From: Ailanthus altissimus
Lineage: Eukaryota; Streptophyta; Magnoliopsida; Sapindales; Simaroubaceae
Assembly: GCA_946807835.1 (NCBI GenBank)
Contig: OX327699.1
Span: 19,828,014-19,892,013 of the forward strand
Length of the DNA: 64,000 nt
Reading direction: 5' to 3'
Positions 12,431-23,791 of the stretch are shown piece by piece. Numbering within the stretch: the stretch's first letter is position 1; each line of letters starts with the position of its first letter. The notes under the pieces were generated by a model. That model was given only the letters and a program-made list of their open reading frames with translations, did no database searches and was not told the DNA's origin. Made by a program: the position numbers and the translations under genes.

Positions 12431-14799
12431 TATAGCACACATCACCATCCCGCCAGCCTATGTCACTAACCTCCTCTATTCTGTGCTCTTTAGGTTTCCT
12501 TAAGTCCCTTCAGTCCACCCAACTCTAACTCGGTATTCAACCTACTCTCGGCTCAACCTTGGACTTTTACCATCAAGACAATCTCTAGCTCAACTCTTGG
12601 CAACTGAAGGCCTAAGAATTTGGACTTTCTAACATCTATCTCTCTCTCACAACTGAGTTAGGGCCTGGCCTCCCTTAGACCTAAATTTAGCCCTTAACAA
12701 CTATTTTAATTTTTTATTTAGAATTACAACAAAAATAACATTGTTTATTTTTTTTTAAATATAAATATCCACAAATATTTTATTAAAACAATATATATCC
12801 CAAATTCATTATGAATTTTAACTTACCAAATTTATTTTAAATTTTATTAAGTCTTTTTTACTAGAAACTAATTTTAATGAATTTACAAATTTTTTAGTCA
12901 TTTTACTATCCTAATTAAGTCTATTCACGAACTATCAACAAAGTCATAAAAATTTCCACTAAAACTGGTAGCTTGTATGGTTAAGGATGCTATTTAATTG
13001 CCGACCTTTATAATTATGAAGCATGTGTGACTGTTGCAATCAAGAGACAAATGTTAATATTAAAAAAATAATATTTTAAATTAATGTATTAAGTAGTTAT
13101 TAGATAGTAAAATAATATAATATTTTAAAATTATTATTTATCATTTACTAATTATTTAACATATTATTAAAATAAAAAATTTAAAATAATATTTAAAAAG
13201 TATAATATTATTTTTATGATATATTGTCTCGTGCATTATTTTACGTTTGACTGAAAAGCATATATAGCAAAAAAAACAATTTAAGGAATGAGAGCATTAT
13301 ACTCTATGAGTAATCAAACTTTTCCATTAATCAATTACAAAAGAATTAATATAATTAAAAATAACCACTAATCATTTTGTATGAGATGTGTATTGATAAG
13401 AATTTCATGTTGTTTATCAGATAGAACAAGTATGACCATCCTTGTGCTGATAATAATCGTTATTTCAGATCCATACTAGCAAGTATCAAGTATGAGCACA
13501 GTTGTATGAACGAATGCATGAATAATTTATACAACTAACGAGCACGACAATGGATTAATGGCTATAACGATTGATGTTAAGACAGACTCCGATTCAAGGA
13601 TGCGAGAGTCATGGATTGAATTATTTACCAGGATGAGGTGATCTCTTATTATCTTACATTTTTAGGACGATATATATCTGGGGTTGTTTGGTGAAAAAAT
13701 ATTACCAATGAACATTTGGTGGGTTGGGGAAGTTATTTTCTCGAGCCAAAATGAATCAACGTTTTGATACTTATTTCAGAAAAACGAAAACCTGGACCCT
13801 GGAGGACAAGATACTAGAGAATATAGAGCATTTTCTTGCACCAGTTAGGAAATGAGCTGGTTCCAAAACGAGGGTTAGCATCATTATTTATATGGGTTAT
13901 TGTAATATTTTATTATAAGTTGTTGGTCTTGATAGCAAAGGGAGTTAGTTTCAGGATCATGATTGTGATTCAGATAGATACAAAACTCTCTAGCTTTACT
14001 AATTACATACTTTAGAGAATCTTGTTAAAGTTTTCGAGAGTTACACTGAACTGCAATCATCTTCGAACTTGAAAAAGTTTCTGAAACTGAAACACTTTTG
14101 CGTTTCATGAATTATGAGAGAGAGAGAGAAAGACAAGGATTCTCTGCAATTGAATTGCTGGTTTATAAAGACCAAATGAGAAAAAAGATATCGTCTCTTC
14201 TGGTTTTTACGATAACGGCCATATCATTATCATGGCTTGTGCTGTTGAATCACATGACGCCCCTACGTTTTCTTTGTTGCTCGAGATAATCACTTTCACC
14301 TCCTAACATCCCTTAAATTTTACGCAAATGCCATTCCCTTCATTTGGACTAACTTTACACCCATTAATCAATTTGTTAAAAAAGTGTAAATTTCTTCATA
14401 TATGAAGAATTTTCTTCAGTTTCTCAGAAAGGAAATTTGAATATGATAATAAAAGAGTGAAATTTAGATAGGGGCTTATTGTTTTTTCTGTAACGAAAGA
14501 AATGGATGGAGGGGGGATGTGGTAAATAAAGAGTAAAGGAGGGTTAGTAAACAACAAGTGTATGATGGGCCGGTACACGCCTTGAGAAATCTTAAGTGAC
14601 ACGCGCCAAGCATATGTATCCGTTTTTGTTTGGAAGCCAAATAACGGCATTGTCTCATGATTGTAATTTGGTCTCTTTCTTGCACCAATGTATCATATAT
14701 CTACCCTAATACTTTCGCCAACTTTTCCCATTATAAGAAACGCCACAACTTCTCCTCTTGGCTGCAGCCATTTCATATTACTTTCTGCAAATCAAAACC
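12431..14799. other. spacer and promoter side of the bHLH95-like gene
   Basis: A less AT-rich stretch at 12430-12690 may continue an older repeat together with 11060-11105. From 12700 to 13400 the DNA is AT-rich. A short GA run lies at 14115-14131. No protein family was recognised. Confidence 0.5.
14731..14738 (+). promoter_or_regulatory. candidate TATA box of the bHLH95-like gene
   Basis: TTATAAGA lies 62-69 bp before the chosen ATG at 14800, a plausible position for a plant TATA element with a short leader. Inferred from sequence and distance only. Confidence 0.4.
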
Positions 14800-17460
14800 A
14801 TGTTCGCAAATCATCTGAATAAATGCTCACAAGAAAACAATTTATGGGCTAATTCTACTTTTGATGTTTCTGGTGGTGGTAGCAAAGAAATTACGATAGA
14901 AATGATCAAACAGCCTGACAATTCAAGCTCTCAGAGCCCAACGGCTGAAATAGAGACGGCAGAGGCACACGTGGGTCAAAAGAGAAGTAGAAATGGAAAG
15001 GCTGCTAGCGCTGGTGGTGGTGGTGAATCAGAGCATGAGATGCATATTTTGACTGAGAGAGAGCGGAGGAAAAAGATGAGGAATATGTTCTCTAGCCTTC
15101 ATGCTTTGCTTCCTCAACTTCCTGCCAAGGTATTAGTTTTGAATATTAATTAAAATCTTTGCGAGATATGCCGGGGTATAGCTTTGGGTTTCTTTCGATT
15201 TATATCTTCATGAATTGTCCATGCCTCTATCAAAATTCACCCACATAATAAAAACTGAATTGTCCAATGTTATATATGGGAGAAAATCTTTACTACTTCA
15301 GCTGTTTCTTTTCCCACTTCTTTCGTTTTCCTGTTTTACATTTCAAAAAACAGATTTTCAATCTTTTAAATTAAAGAGTAATATAATGATATGGGATTCT
15401 TTTATGAAAGTTGATACTAACTTCAATTTTTCACAAATTTATTATTACTCTTGTTTTGACACAAAATGTAGGCGTATTTTTCTTGAAATAAAACAAAACA
15501 AAAAAACGTAGATGAGGACAAGTAGGTAGTAGTATTTCTGATAAAAAAAAATGTTCTTTCCGTCGTTGGTATAACGGGAGACAGTTTTATACAAGGATTT
15601 CAAAATTTCGAGTTGATTTCTAACAGAAAACGTAAGGGGTAATTGTGTTTAGCTAGTAATAGGCCATGAGGGAAAACATGGTTGATTTTGTATTCCTAGT
15701 TCCTTGTGGGGATGGTTTTTCTCTGTGTTTACATATTATATACGGTAGCACACTCTTCTTTCATCTTCATGACATCTTCAGTTTGGAAATATATGTGTTG
15801 TAACAGAAAAAATTATATATCAAGCCATAAAATACGGGCATACCTACTTGTGATATATAATTAATTAAGTTGCATTTGTAACATATATCCCTCTTGATTA
15901 CTGTATTTGTATAGAATTCTCCAAATGAATACATTCTTTATTTATAACTAGCACTGGAGTTTGATTCATATTACTTCATAAGCGTCTAAGTGATTATGTT
16001 GAGTTTTGAGATTTCAGTGTTTTAGTGAAGTAGTTTCATGTAATGACTCCATGTTAGGAGAAACAAAACTGAATGCTGTCATAGAATAGATGGTCAAAAT
16101 GTTGAAGTGGAACCAAAATTAAACGCCACACCTTTAATCTTACAACCTTCTCTTTTCCTACAACTATTGTTTTATCTTTTCGATTTTCAAATTTATGCAG
16201 GCTGACAAGTCCACCATTGTTGATGAAGCAGTAAAATACATTAAAACTCTTCAACACACTCTCCAAACACTTCAGAAACAAAAGCTTGAAAAGTACCCGG
16301 GTGCAACTATTGTTGATTATAAACAACCAATTATTACATCACAAGTAGAAGCACTTGATACAAGAGAAGCATTTTTGGCTGATCATGGACCGTTCACGAA
16401 GAATTTGTCAAGGGCCTCAAACATTCCTCCTTCATTTCAAGTCCCTCCTCCAGCTTGCTTTCAGACATGGTTTTCGCCAAATGTTGTGGTGAATATGTGC
16501 GGTGATGATGCCCAAATCAGTATTTGTTCACCAAGGAAATCAGGGTTATTGACCGCTATCTTCTACATATTAGAAAAGCATCATTTGGATGTGGTATCTG
16601 CTCATATTTCCTCTGATAGGCACCGTTGCATGTATATGATCCACGCTCATGTAAGTCAACAAACTTAGCCTCTTATCATTTTCGTGTTTGGGTATTCAAT
16701 TCAACTTGAAAGTTCAGTCCAAGATACTTAGTTCTATTTTTGAAGCAAAATCTCTTTCAAAGATATCATTACATTGTTGGGAATTAATTCAATTATTTAG
16801 GTTGTTAATTTGAATAATGAGTATAGAATTTCAAAGGCAATTTTTGATGCTAGTTTAATCTGTAATTTTATTGCGATGCCTTAATAAATTGTGAATTTGA
16901 TAAAGTAATTTGTGTTTTCAATTAGAACATGGAAAAGGATTTGATATTCGGAGCGTGATTTTTCATTCTAGTTTAATTTTATCTATAGATTCATGTACTT
17001 TGAAAAAATATATTTGATGGGTGTGTGAAGAATACTTGCAGCTTGCGCAATGCATTGAATGGAAAGACATACACAATTAAAACACTGTAAATAAACCGTG
17101 GGAAGGCTTTGAGTTTTAAGCATCTATACTGATTCTTTATTATTTTTTAAAACTTTACGACGAAGTTTTAGATTCCCAGGCTATACCACTTAAGTTAGGA
17201 CATCTTAAATAAACAACTGCCCCATTTAACATTGATTTAATTAAGATCTCCAAGAAAATTTATTGAATTCCGTATATTGTTATTCATATTCGTTCTATAT
17301 ATTGAATATAACTGCTACTAGCTTAACGGGTTTTTTTTCATAATATGTATATTTATAACAGGTAGGCGGAGCTTCTGATCAATTTCCGGAGTCATTGTCG
17401 GTAGAGGAAATATTCAAACTAGCAGTAGGAGAAATGAACTTATGGCTCTTGACGTGTTGA
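14800..17460 (+). CDS. bHLH transcription factor, bHLH95/ZHOUPI type
   Basis: Seen: three exons (14800-15129, 16201-16650, 17362-17460), phase 0, 292 aa. The upstream in-frame extension has no other ATG, so 14800 is the start. The basic region is [12 protein letters not shown] (His, Glu and Arg at the DNA-contact positions). The HLH is [14 protein letters not shown], then [22 protein letters not shown], interrupted by a 1.07-kb intron after the loop Lys. The C-terminal half matches the bHLH95 pattern: [53 protein letters not shown], with an ACT-like fold expected. Known role: in Arabidopsis bHLH95 (RGE1/ZHOUPI) acts in endosperm to drive its breakdown and embryo cuticle formation. Orthology is likely but not proven, since paralogues share this layout. 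Confidence 0.9.
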
Positions 17461-18899
17461 TCCTAAGAATCAAGTTCTGGTTAGAGAATCTACATTGATA
17501 ATATAAACCCAACAAAGAAGCAAGATCGTAGGCCTTTTTTTTTTTTGACCTTTTTCTCTTTAATATGTCAGGGCTCTTTCTGGATTTACAAAAAGGTCGA
17601 CACCCTTTGTTGTGTTTGTTAGTTTATTTCCTTTAACATTATGCTGCATCATTAGGAAAGTGTAGATCATATATGCTCTTTTAGTAAATGAAATTTCAAT
17701 GAATGTATATAAACATGAGATCAAATGGTATATATACAAGTTTAGTTTCTTCTTTAACTGATTTGCAGCAGAAGCAATGAATTCACATTGATATATATGT
17801 ACGGTGTTGATTTCCCATCATAATCAGCAACATGTATAATCACAGATGTCATGATGAGTAGGCCTTTATTGGATTTCTGTTACTTAAAATTCTTGAAAAT
17901 TTCTTACTGGTGGACATTGATACTAAAACATCTCCTATTCGAATCATTGCCTAGCTCCTTTCACTTTCCCCTATTGCACGATTATGTGGACACGAGGCCA
18001 GGAAAAGCAAATTTGCACACGGACGCTGTGGTGTGCTGCAAGGGAATATGGATCAGCTATCAATTTTGAAGCGAAAGAACCCCATTGCGCTAATAGAGTT
18101 CTGCTTCCCATTTACGACCAGACCTAATCAACGAGGCATGTGAATCATGACAAAATGCTACCTATCACATTTGATTTTAACACCAATATAGTATTATAAG
18201 CACGTTTTACTCATGGCAGCGGCATGACTGTAGCTGAAAGTTAGAGCTTTAATAAGCAGAAACAGTTAGTCGCTGGATCGGCATCATTTTGTCCATTGAA
18301 ATTGAATTGGCATGGTTCCCGTTATAGTAGAAGGTGGGTCTCAATGCCGGCATAAATTTACCGAGTCATCAATGCCATATATTTATCTATCTTTGCCAAG
18401 TGAAAAATTATTACATTTTGTAGTTTCTTTTGCCCCAAATAGTTGCTCTATATTGTTTTCTTAGAGACCAAAGGGTAGATTTTAGGATTTCACTTGGGTG
18501 CTTTAGTAAAGGTGTCGGCAAGAAGAATACTTACACGAGACAAGTGACATTAATTTTTTATTGGGTATTAAAGTAAATTAATAACAAAGCTTTTTATTTT
18601 ATTCCGGTCAAATAGGCAAATCCAGAAAGTTCTTTAATTATTGTCTTAACAATACCTGTATTAAAGTATTACAAACTGTAGTTAGCATGTCCTTGACTAT
18701 TCAATTTTTTTTTATAATAGTAGTTGCTTTTGTATTTTCACAGTTTAATCTTCTTGATACATTACATACAAATATCGGATAATCAGTGAGAAGTTTAACC
18801 AAACATTGGAAAGTCATTCCAACAGATTGCAGGTCATGGGTCTAAAATCGTCCAGGCTTAAAATGAATTTCAACACCAGTGGAACTAAACCAAACAGCC
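17461..18899. other. 3' flank and spacer before the LINE insertion
   Basis: 3' UTR of the bHLH95-like gene to roughly 17720. Beyond that only short random-looking reading frames occur. Nothing else was recognised. Confidence 0.55.
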
Positions 18900-18913
18900 C
18901 AGTTGATATTAAC
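18900..18913. repeat. LINE target-site duplication, left copy
   Basis: CAGTTGATATTAAC directly next to the T run that is the poly(A) tail of the minus-strand LINE. It matches 23112-23125 (CAGTTGATGTTAAC) at 13 of 14 bases. Confidence 0.8.
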
Positions 18914-19359
18914 TTTTTTTTGAATAAAGGAGATTTCATTAAAGAAACATAAGAGCTAAATCGTCCACATAGGTCAACTATGCATATTCAGGGTCTAGGT
19001 CATGTATTTTTAGGGGTTAGATTATAACATTTATAAATTTAAAATTTATGAGGTTATAGATAACAAAGGCAAGATTAATGAAGTAAAGATTAAGTGCCAA
19101 AATTTTATATTGTGTGGTTAGATAAAGTTTTAGATTATATATGTAAAATTTCTTTTCAATCAGTGCAAGGTTTTTTATGGAGATCCAAAACAAAATTGTA
19201 TGAGATCAAGTTCAAAACAAATAATATCATACTGTGTGAGAATAAGTTATTATAATTTGGTTAGAGCACGAGCACCTGCATTACATTCTCTTGGAGAAAA
19301 TTAAATTGCCTACTTCTTTAACTAGATTTTAAATTGTAGAGATTAAACAACCCAACTTT

Positions 19360-19890
19360 GATCTTATGAGGGGTTTTACTTGATTAAAGAAGCCATATTT
19401 TTGTAGTATGACTCTATTTGGATTGGAAGGAGACCAGTGCTAGAAAGAAGCAAATAGGATTGCCTTTGCTTCCATGTATTCAACATCAATTTTTAGGGAG
19501 CTTGAGATAGATGTTGATGCCATTATTTCTCTTGAGTGGTTCTTGACGATTATTCCCAATCTTGCTTTATCTTGAGGGAAGTTAAGGGCAACATCCACAT
19601 TTACCTTGAAACATTTAATAATCTTATGAAGGGTTTTTACTTAATTAGAGAAACTATATTTTTGCAAATTAACTTTATCTGGATTGGAAGGAGGCCAGTG
19701 TCATGAGCCAAGAGGATGCCAGACGAGATTGCCTCTGCTTCCATGTATTCAACATCAACTTTTAGGGAGCTTGGTATGGATGTTGATGCCATTATTTCTA
19801 CTAAATGGTTATTGATGATTATTCCCAATCTTATTTATCTTGAGGGAAGTTAAGGCCAACATTTACATTTTCCTTGAAACGTTTAAGAAT
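19360..19890 (-). repeat. 261-bp tandem duplication inside the LINE RNase H region
   Basis: Two diverged copies, about 19360-19620 and 19621-19890. They are aligned by GATTGGAAGG at 19421 and 19682, and by TTGCTTCCATGTATTCAACA-like blocks in both. A local duplication of the RNase H segment has occurred in, or before, this LINE copy. Confidence 0.8.
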
Positions 19891-21082
19891 AAGGGGTTTT
19901 CAAGTTATGAGAGCTGTGGTTTTGATTTAGAATGGAGCTTTAAAAGCATTTACTTACTGGTAAGCCTTTAGAGTTGCTTCAGCTTTAGACCTTAGCAGGT
20001 TGGATCTAAGGCTTTGCTACTTATTAGAGCTTGGTTTTTGGCATGCCAAATCAGCTATATGATTATTGGTGCTTGTTCAAAGTATTCTCTTGGAAGCCAT
20101 TCTACAAGGTCTCTTATGAAGCAGTGGAAATTAGAATGGTCCTCTTGCATCAGATGGAAGAATTTGATTCTTTTCCAACTTTTGATTACAATTTTGTAGC
20201 CATAAAGGGAATAAATGACATCCTTAGGTTGGTTTTTACATCTGAGACAGAATAGATCACTTATAATATTCTTTTTTAATAAGTTTATTTTGGTTGGCAG
20301 TAGATTCTTGATAGCTTTCCAGAAATTTTTTGTTTGTTTTAGTAGGACCTTTAGATTCTAGATAAATTTTTACTAGTTAGCAGAGCTTGAGGACATCGAT
20401 AGGGCATCGGAATATTTAAAGAGAAGAGCCATTTGGTATCCATTTTTTGAGAAGTTCCTTATTTTGTCATAGTGCTAAAGGATTTAGTCTTGGGTGTTTC
20501 CTTTGAGGATGATGATTTTTAGAATAATCTTTGCATCTTCTTGGTTGAAAATTTGGTGGATAGAGGTTACATTCCATTAATTTTTAGTTGTGATAAGATC
20601 ATAAATAAGTATTGTTAAAGGGAGGTTTTTAGGGAAAATTGGTTTGAAATTTAAGGGTCTTGAGAGCTAATTTTCTTTGTAAACTTGAATTGATTTTTCA
20701 TTCCCTACTCTCCATCTTGTGCCTTTCTTAAAGTCCTCTATATCCTAAATAATAATTCTATAAATATACGATGGTTGGTTGCCTAATTTTCTTTTTAAGA
20801 ATGGGTATTTTAGGAAGTACCTAGCTTTTAGAATTCTAGTTATAAAAGAGTTTAGATTTTGTATGAGTCACCAGCCTTGTTTAGCATGGAGTGCTCGATT
20901 AAAAGCAATCATGTCTCTAAATACTAAGCCTTCTTTGTATTTTGGGTGCATAAAGATTTTCATTGGCTTCAATAGATTAGTATAGAGCTATTTAGTTTGC
21001 CCTATCAATAAACTAATATCTTTTTTTAAATCTTGTCACAAATTCTTTTTAGAATCCTGAACACACTCATGGCATATGCTTT

Positions 21083-21994
21083 TGTTAGAAATTAGTGATT
21101 CAACAATTTTGTATGGGTAAGAATTGAGATGAATACTAAAAGAAGAGTTATTATAAAGTTAAGTACGTATTAGGTGTATAAGTGAGGAGCAAAACAGAAA
21201 GCCGAAAAGAATAGGTACTGTTCACATGGCAATACTGTTCATTGGTTACTGTACACGCAGTTACTATTTGCGTGGCAACTTTAGAGTATTTTCTATTTTG
21301 GCTCAATTGAATTCTTTAAGTGGGATTAGAACTCTTACAAGTAAGGACTCTTATTTCAACTAGGTTCAGGGTTTCTAAAGGTATTTTATTCACTATATAA
21401 ACCCTTCTAAACACAAGAGAAAATCAAACATCTAAGGTTTCAAGATGTTACCATAAGAGAGAATAGAGGAGCTAAGTAGGCATTAAGTGTGTGGTGCATT
21501 AGGGTGTAACCTTTGGGGAGTGTTTTCTTTTGGTTCTTAAGTGAACAAAAAAAACATCATAGATCCTTTTGGCTTAAATGCTCGGGCTATTCTTGTATTC
21601 CTTATAAAATTTTATTATGAGGAGATATTAAGAGATTTTGGGGAGTCATGGTGATCAATGGTAGATACTTAGAGGTCTCTATGGGAGATACTAAGGGGTC
21701 TTGTGGGACCATTAATGATGTAAGAAGATACTTAGTGATCTATATCAATAATAAGAAGTTGGATCATGAATCCTCCGTGGACGTAGGCAATTTTGGGCCG
21801 AACCACGTATATCTTATGTCTTGTTAATTGGTTTGTTTTCTTTAACTTTATTGGTATGTTGATCTTATATTTTCTTACTTATGGTGTGAGTTATGATTTT
21901 TCGCTGTACATAAAATAAAAAGAGTATCAAGGCTGTGACTTAATTGATACTATAGGGGTGTCAAATTGAAGTGCATAACTTAATATCCGCAACA
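21083..21994 (+). mobile_element. solo LTR nested in the LINE
   Basis: 912 bp from TGTTAG to GCAACA. The first 60 bases match the LTRs at 40188-43346 (TTAGTGATTCAACAATTTTG, then GAATTGAGATGAATACTAAA). It carries the CCGTGGACGTAGGCAA block shared by the LTRs of this window. Flanking 5-mers are GCTTT and GTTTT (4 of 5). It splits the LINE between its RT and zf-RVT parts, so it is younger than the LINE. Confidence 0.75.
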
Positions 21995-23111
21995 GTTTTA
22001 GGCCACCGCTTTAATCAAGACTTCATTTCTTCTCCATGAAAAAATTATGAACTTTTAAGTGGTGATTTTATCTTTAATTCTTGTCACGATGTTGTTAAAG
22101 AAGTTTCTTTTTTTTTTCTTCCAATCATTTAGGGAAGGCCTAAATACTTTTCCTGGATTGGTATTGTCTTGAGCTCTAATATGTTGTAGATTTCATCCTT
22201 GAGTTACTAACTAATGTTTAAGTGAAAAAATATTAATGATTTGTCAAAATTTATGAGTTGGCCTGATGCTTTAGAGTAAATGTCCATGATCCTTTTTAGT
22301 GTTTTCCAGTTTCATATGATGCGCTGGTGAAAATCACATTGTCATCTGAAAAAAATAAATGTGACGTTATTAAACCAATAGTGAGAATTGATGCTATGAA
22401 TGTGATTTTCCTGTTCAGTAGTTTTAAACAAGAAGGAGAAGGCCTCTACACCTAAGATGAAGACGTATAGTGAGAGAGGATAGTCTTACTTTAACCCAAC
22501 TATCTTTAGAGGCCCTATTAATTAGGATTGAGAATGATGATGTTGAAATGCATTGCGTTACTAATTCTACCCACTCGGTGGAGAAGCTCATTTTAATCAT
22601 TAATTTTTTATTTTTCTGGTTTTGTAAAAGGTTCACTCCATTCTATCAAAAGGCTTTATTAATATTCAACTTTAGAGTTGTTCATCTAGATTTTTTTATA
22701 TTATCTGCACTTGATTTTATAAAGATTTTCATATTCGATGTTATTAGAGATCAAAAGGTTTGAGGTGAAAGCGCTCTTGATTAAGGGATATCACCTTGTC
22801 TAGGAAAGTTTTCGGTCTATTTGCAATAATTTTCGAGATGATCTTATATATATATATACGGTATTGCATAGACTAATGAGTCTGCAGTCCTCTTATCTTT
22901 TTAGGGGATTTAATTTTAAGGATGAGTGCAATGAAAACAGAGTTCAGTTAGGAGATTCGCTTAGAATATGATTGCAGACATCCCATTCTGCTTCATTCAC
23001 TGCAGGCCAATGTTTTTGATAGAAATCCAGCCGTCCGGTCCTAAAGCTTTCATTAGGTACAGTTGGTTGAGAGCTACGTGGATCACTTCTTTGGTGAATG
23101 GGGAGTCTACT

Positions 23112-23125
23112 CAGTTGATGTTAAC
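23112..23125. repeat. LINE target-site duplication, right copy
   Basis: CAGTTGATGTTAAC, partner of 18900-18913, directly at the truncated 5' end of the minus-strand LINE. Confidence 0.8.
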
Positions 23126-23791
23126 TTAACACGACACAATCGGCTTGGCATTATGTCATATGGCGAATAAAATTAAGCAATATATATGAAAACAAGAATT
23201 GGAAGAATTCCCACTGTAATAATTTAACACCTGAACCTGGCCTAAAGACCGCACTAAGCAATCTTATTGAAAGCAATAACTCAAAGCAGCATAGTCAAAG
23301 ACCTTGTCCCCCTGCATATAATATTAGAGCTTAATCCTTATTTTCAATTAATAATGCTAATGCTCCTTTGCCTCTCACCTTTACCTCTCGCTTTAATTAA
23401 GTCATCATACACTAAAATATATGAATGTCAATTGTCAAGAGACAAACAAAATCAACCAAACGCCGTATCCAATAAACCCATAACATTTATTTTATTTATG
23501 ATAAGATGGCCATAAACGTATCCAAGACCAGAAACTTCACTAAAAAAAATAGTGCATTTAAGACAAAAAGTCAGAAAAGAGCACTAATGGGGTTGAGTTA
23601 AGTTTCGCTTCATTCTAGAAGTCCCATCGTGCCAGCTGCTCTGCTCTCAAATGCCCTCATTTATCATCGCTGCTGCTCCCAACAAAGTACATTGGACATA
23701 GCACACGCACACTCCCTGTTTCTCTTTTTCTTTGAGTGAGATGAAATTTCCCAAGATTTGACTCTTACCAGAACAAGGAGAAACAACTAAC
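23126..23791. other. upstream region of the receptor-like kinase gene
   Basis: No coding sequence seen. A pyrimidine-rich stretch (CTCCCTGTTTCTCTTTTTCTT, about 23721-23741) is probably in the 5' leader. No clear TATA box was identified. Confidence 0.5.

Larger units (their letters stand above)
18914..23111 (-). mobile_element. 5'-truncated LINE (L1-type non-LTR retrotransposon), decayed
   Basis: Minus-strand reading gives, in several frames, a recognisable reverse transcriptase. FTKEVIHVALNQLYLMKALGPDG (about 23095-23030) is followed in another frame by FYQKHWPAVNEAEWDV. Then come KMSFSTEWVELVTQCISTSSFSILIN (about 22600-22520) and HLFFSDDNVIF, the FADD-type catalytic motif (about 22355-22325). 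A Cys-bearing zf-RVT stretch lies near 20250-20100. An RNase H-like end (VEYMEAEAISSGILLAHDTG, about 19760-19690) follows. The 3' end is a short poly(A), seen as T8 at 18914-18921. The 5' part (ORF1, endonuclease) is absent. Matching 14-bp direct repeats flank it. Frameshifts and stops make it dead. Confidence 0.88.

Noticed and set aside
14396..14688. Overlapping minus-strand open frames upstream of the bHLH95-like gene
   Set aside because: They have no recognisable family or domain and lie in the presumed promoter.
20014..20255. Plus-strand frames that look like a small protein
   Set aside because: The minus strand here encodes the zf-RVT/RNase H region of the LINE; the plus frames are shadows.
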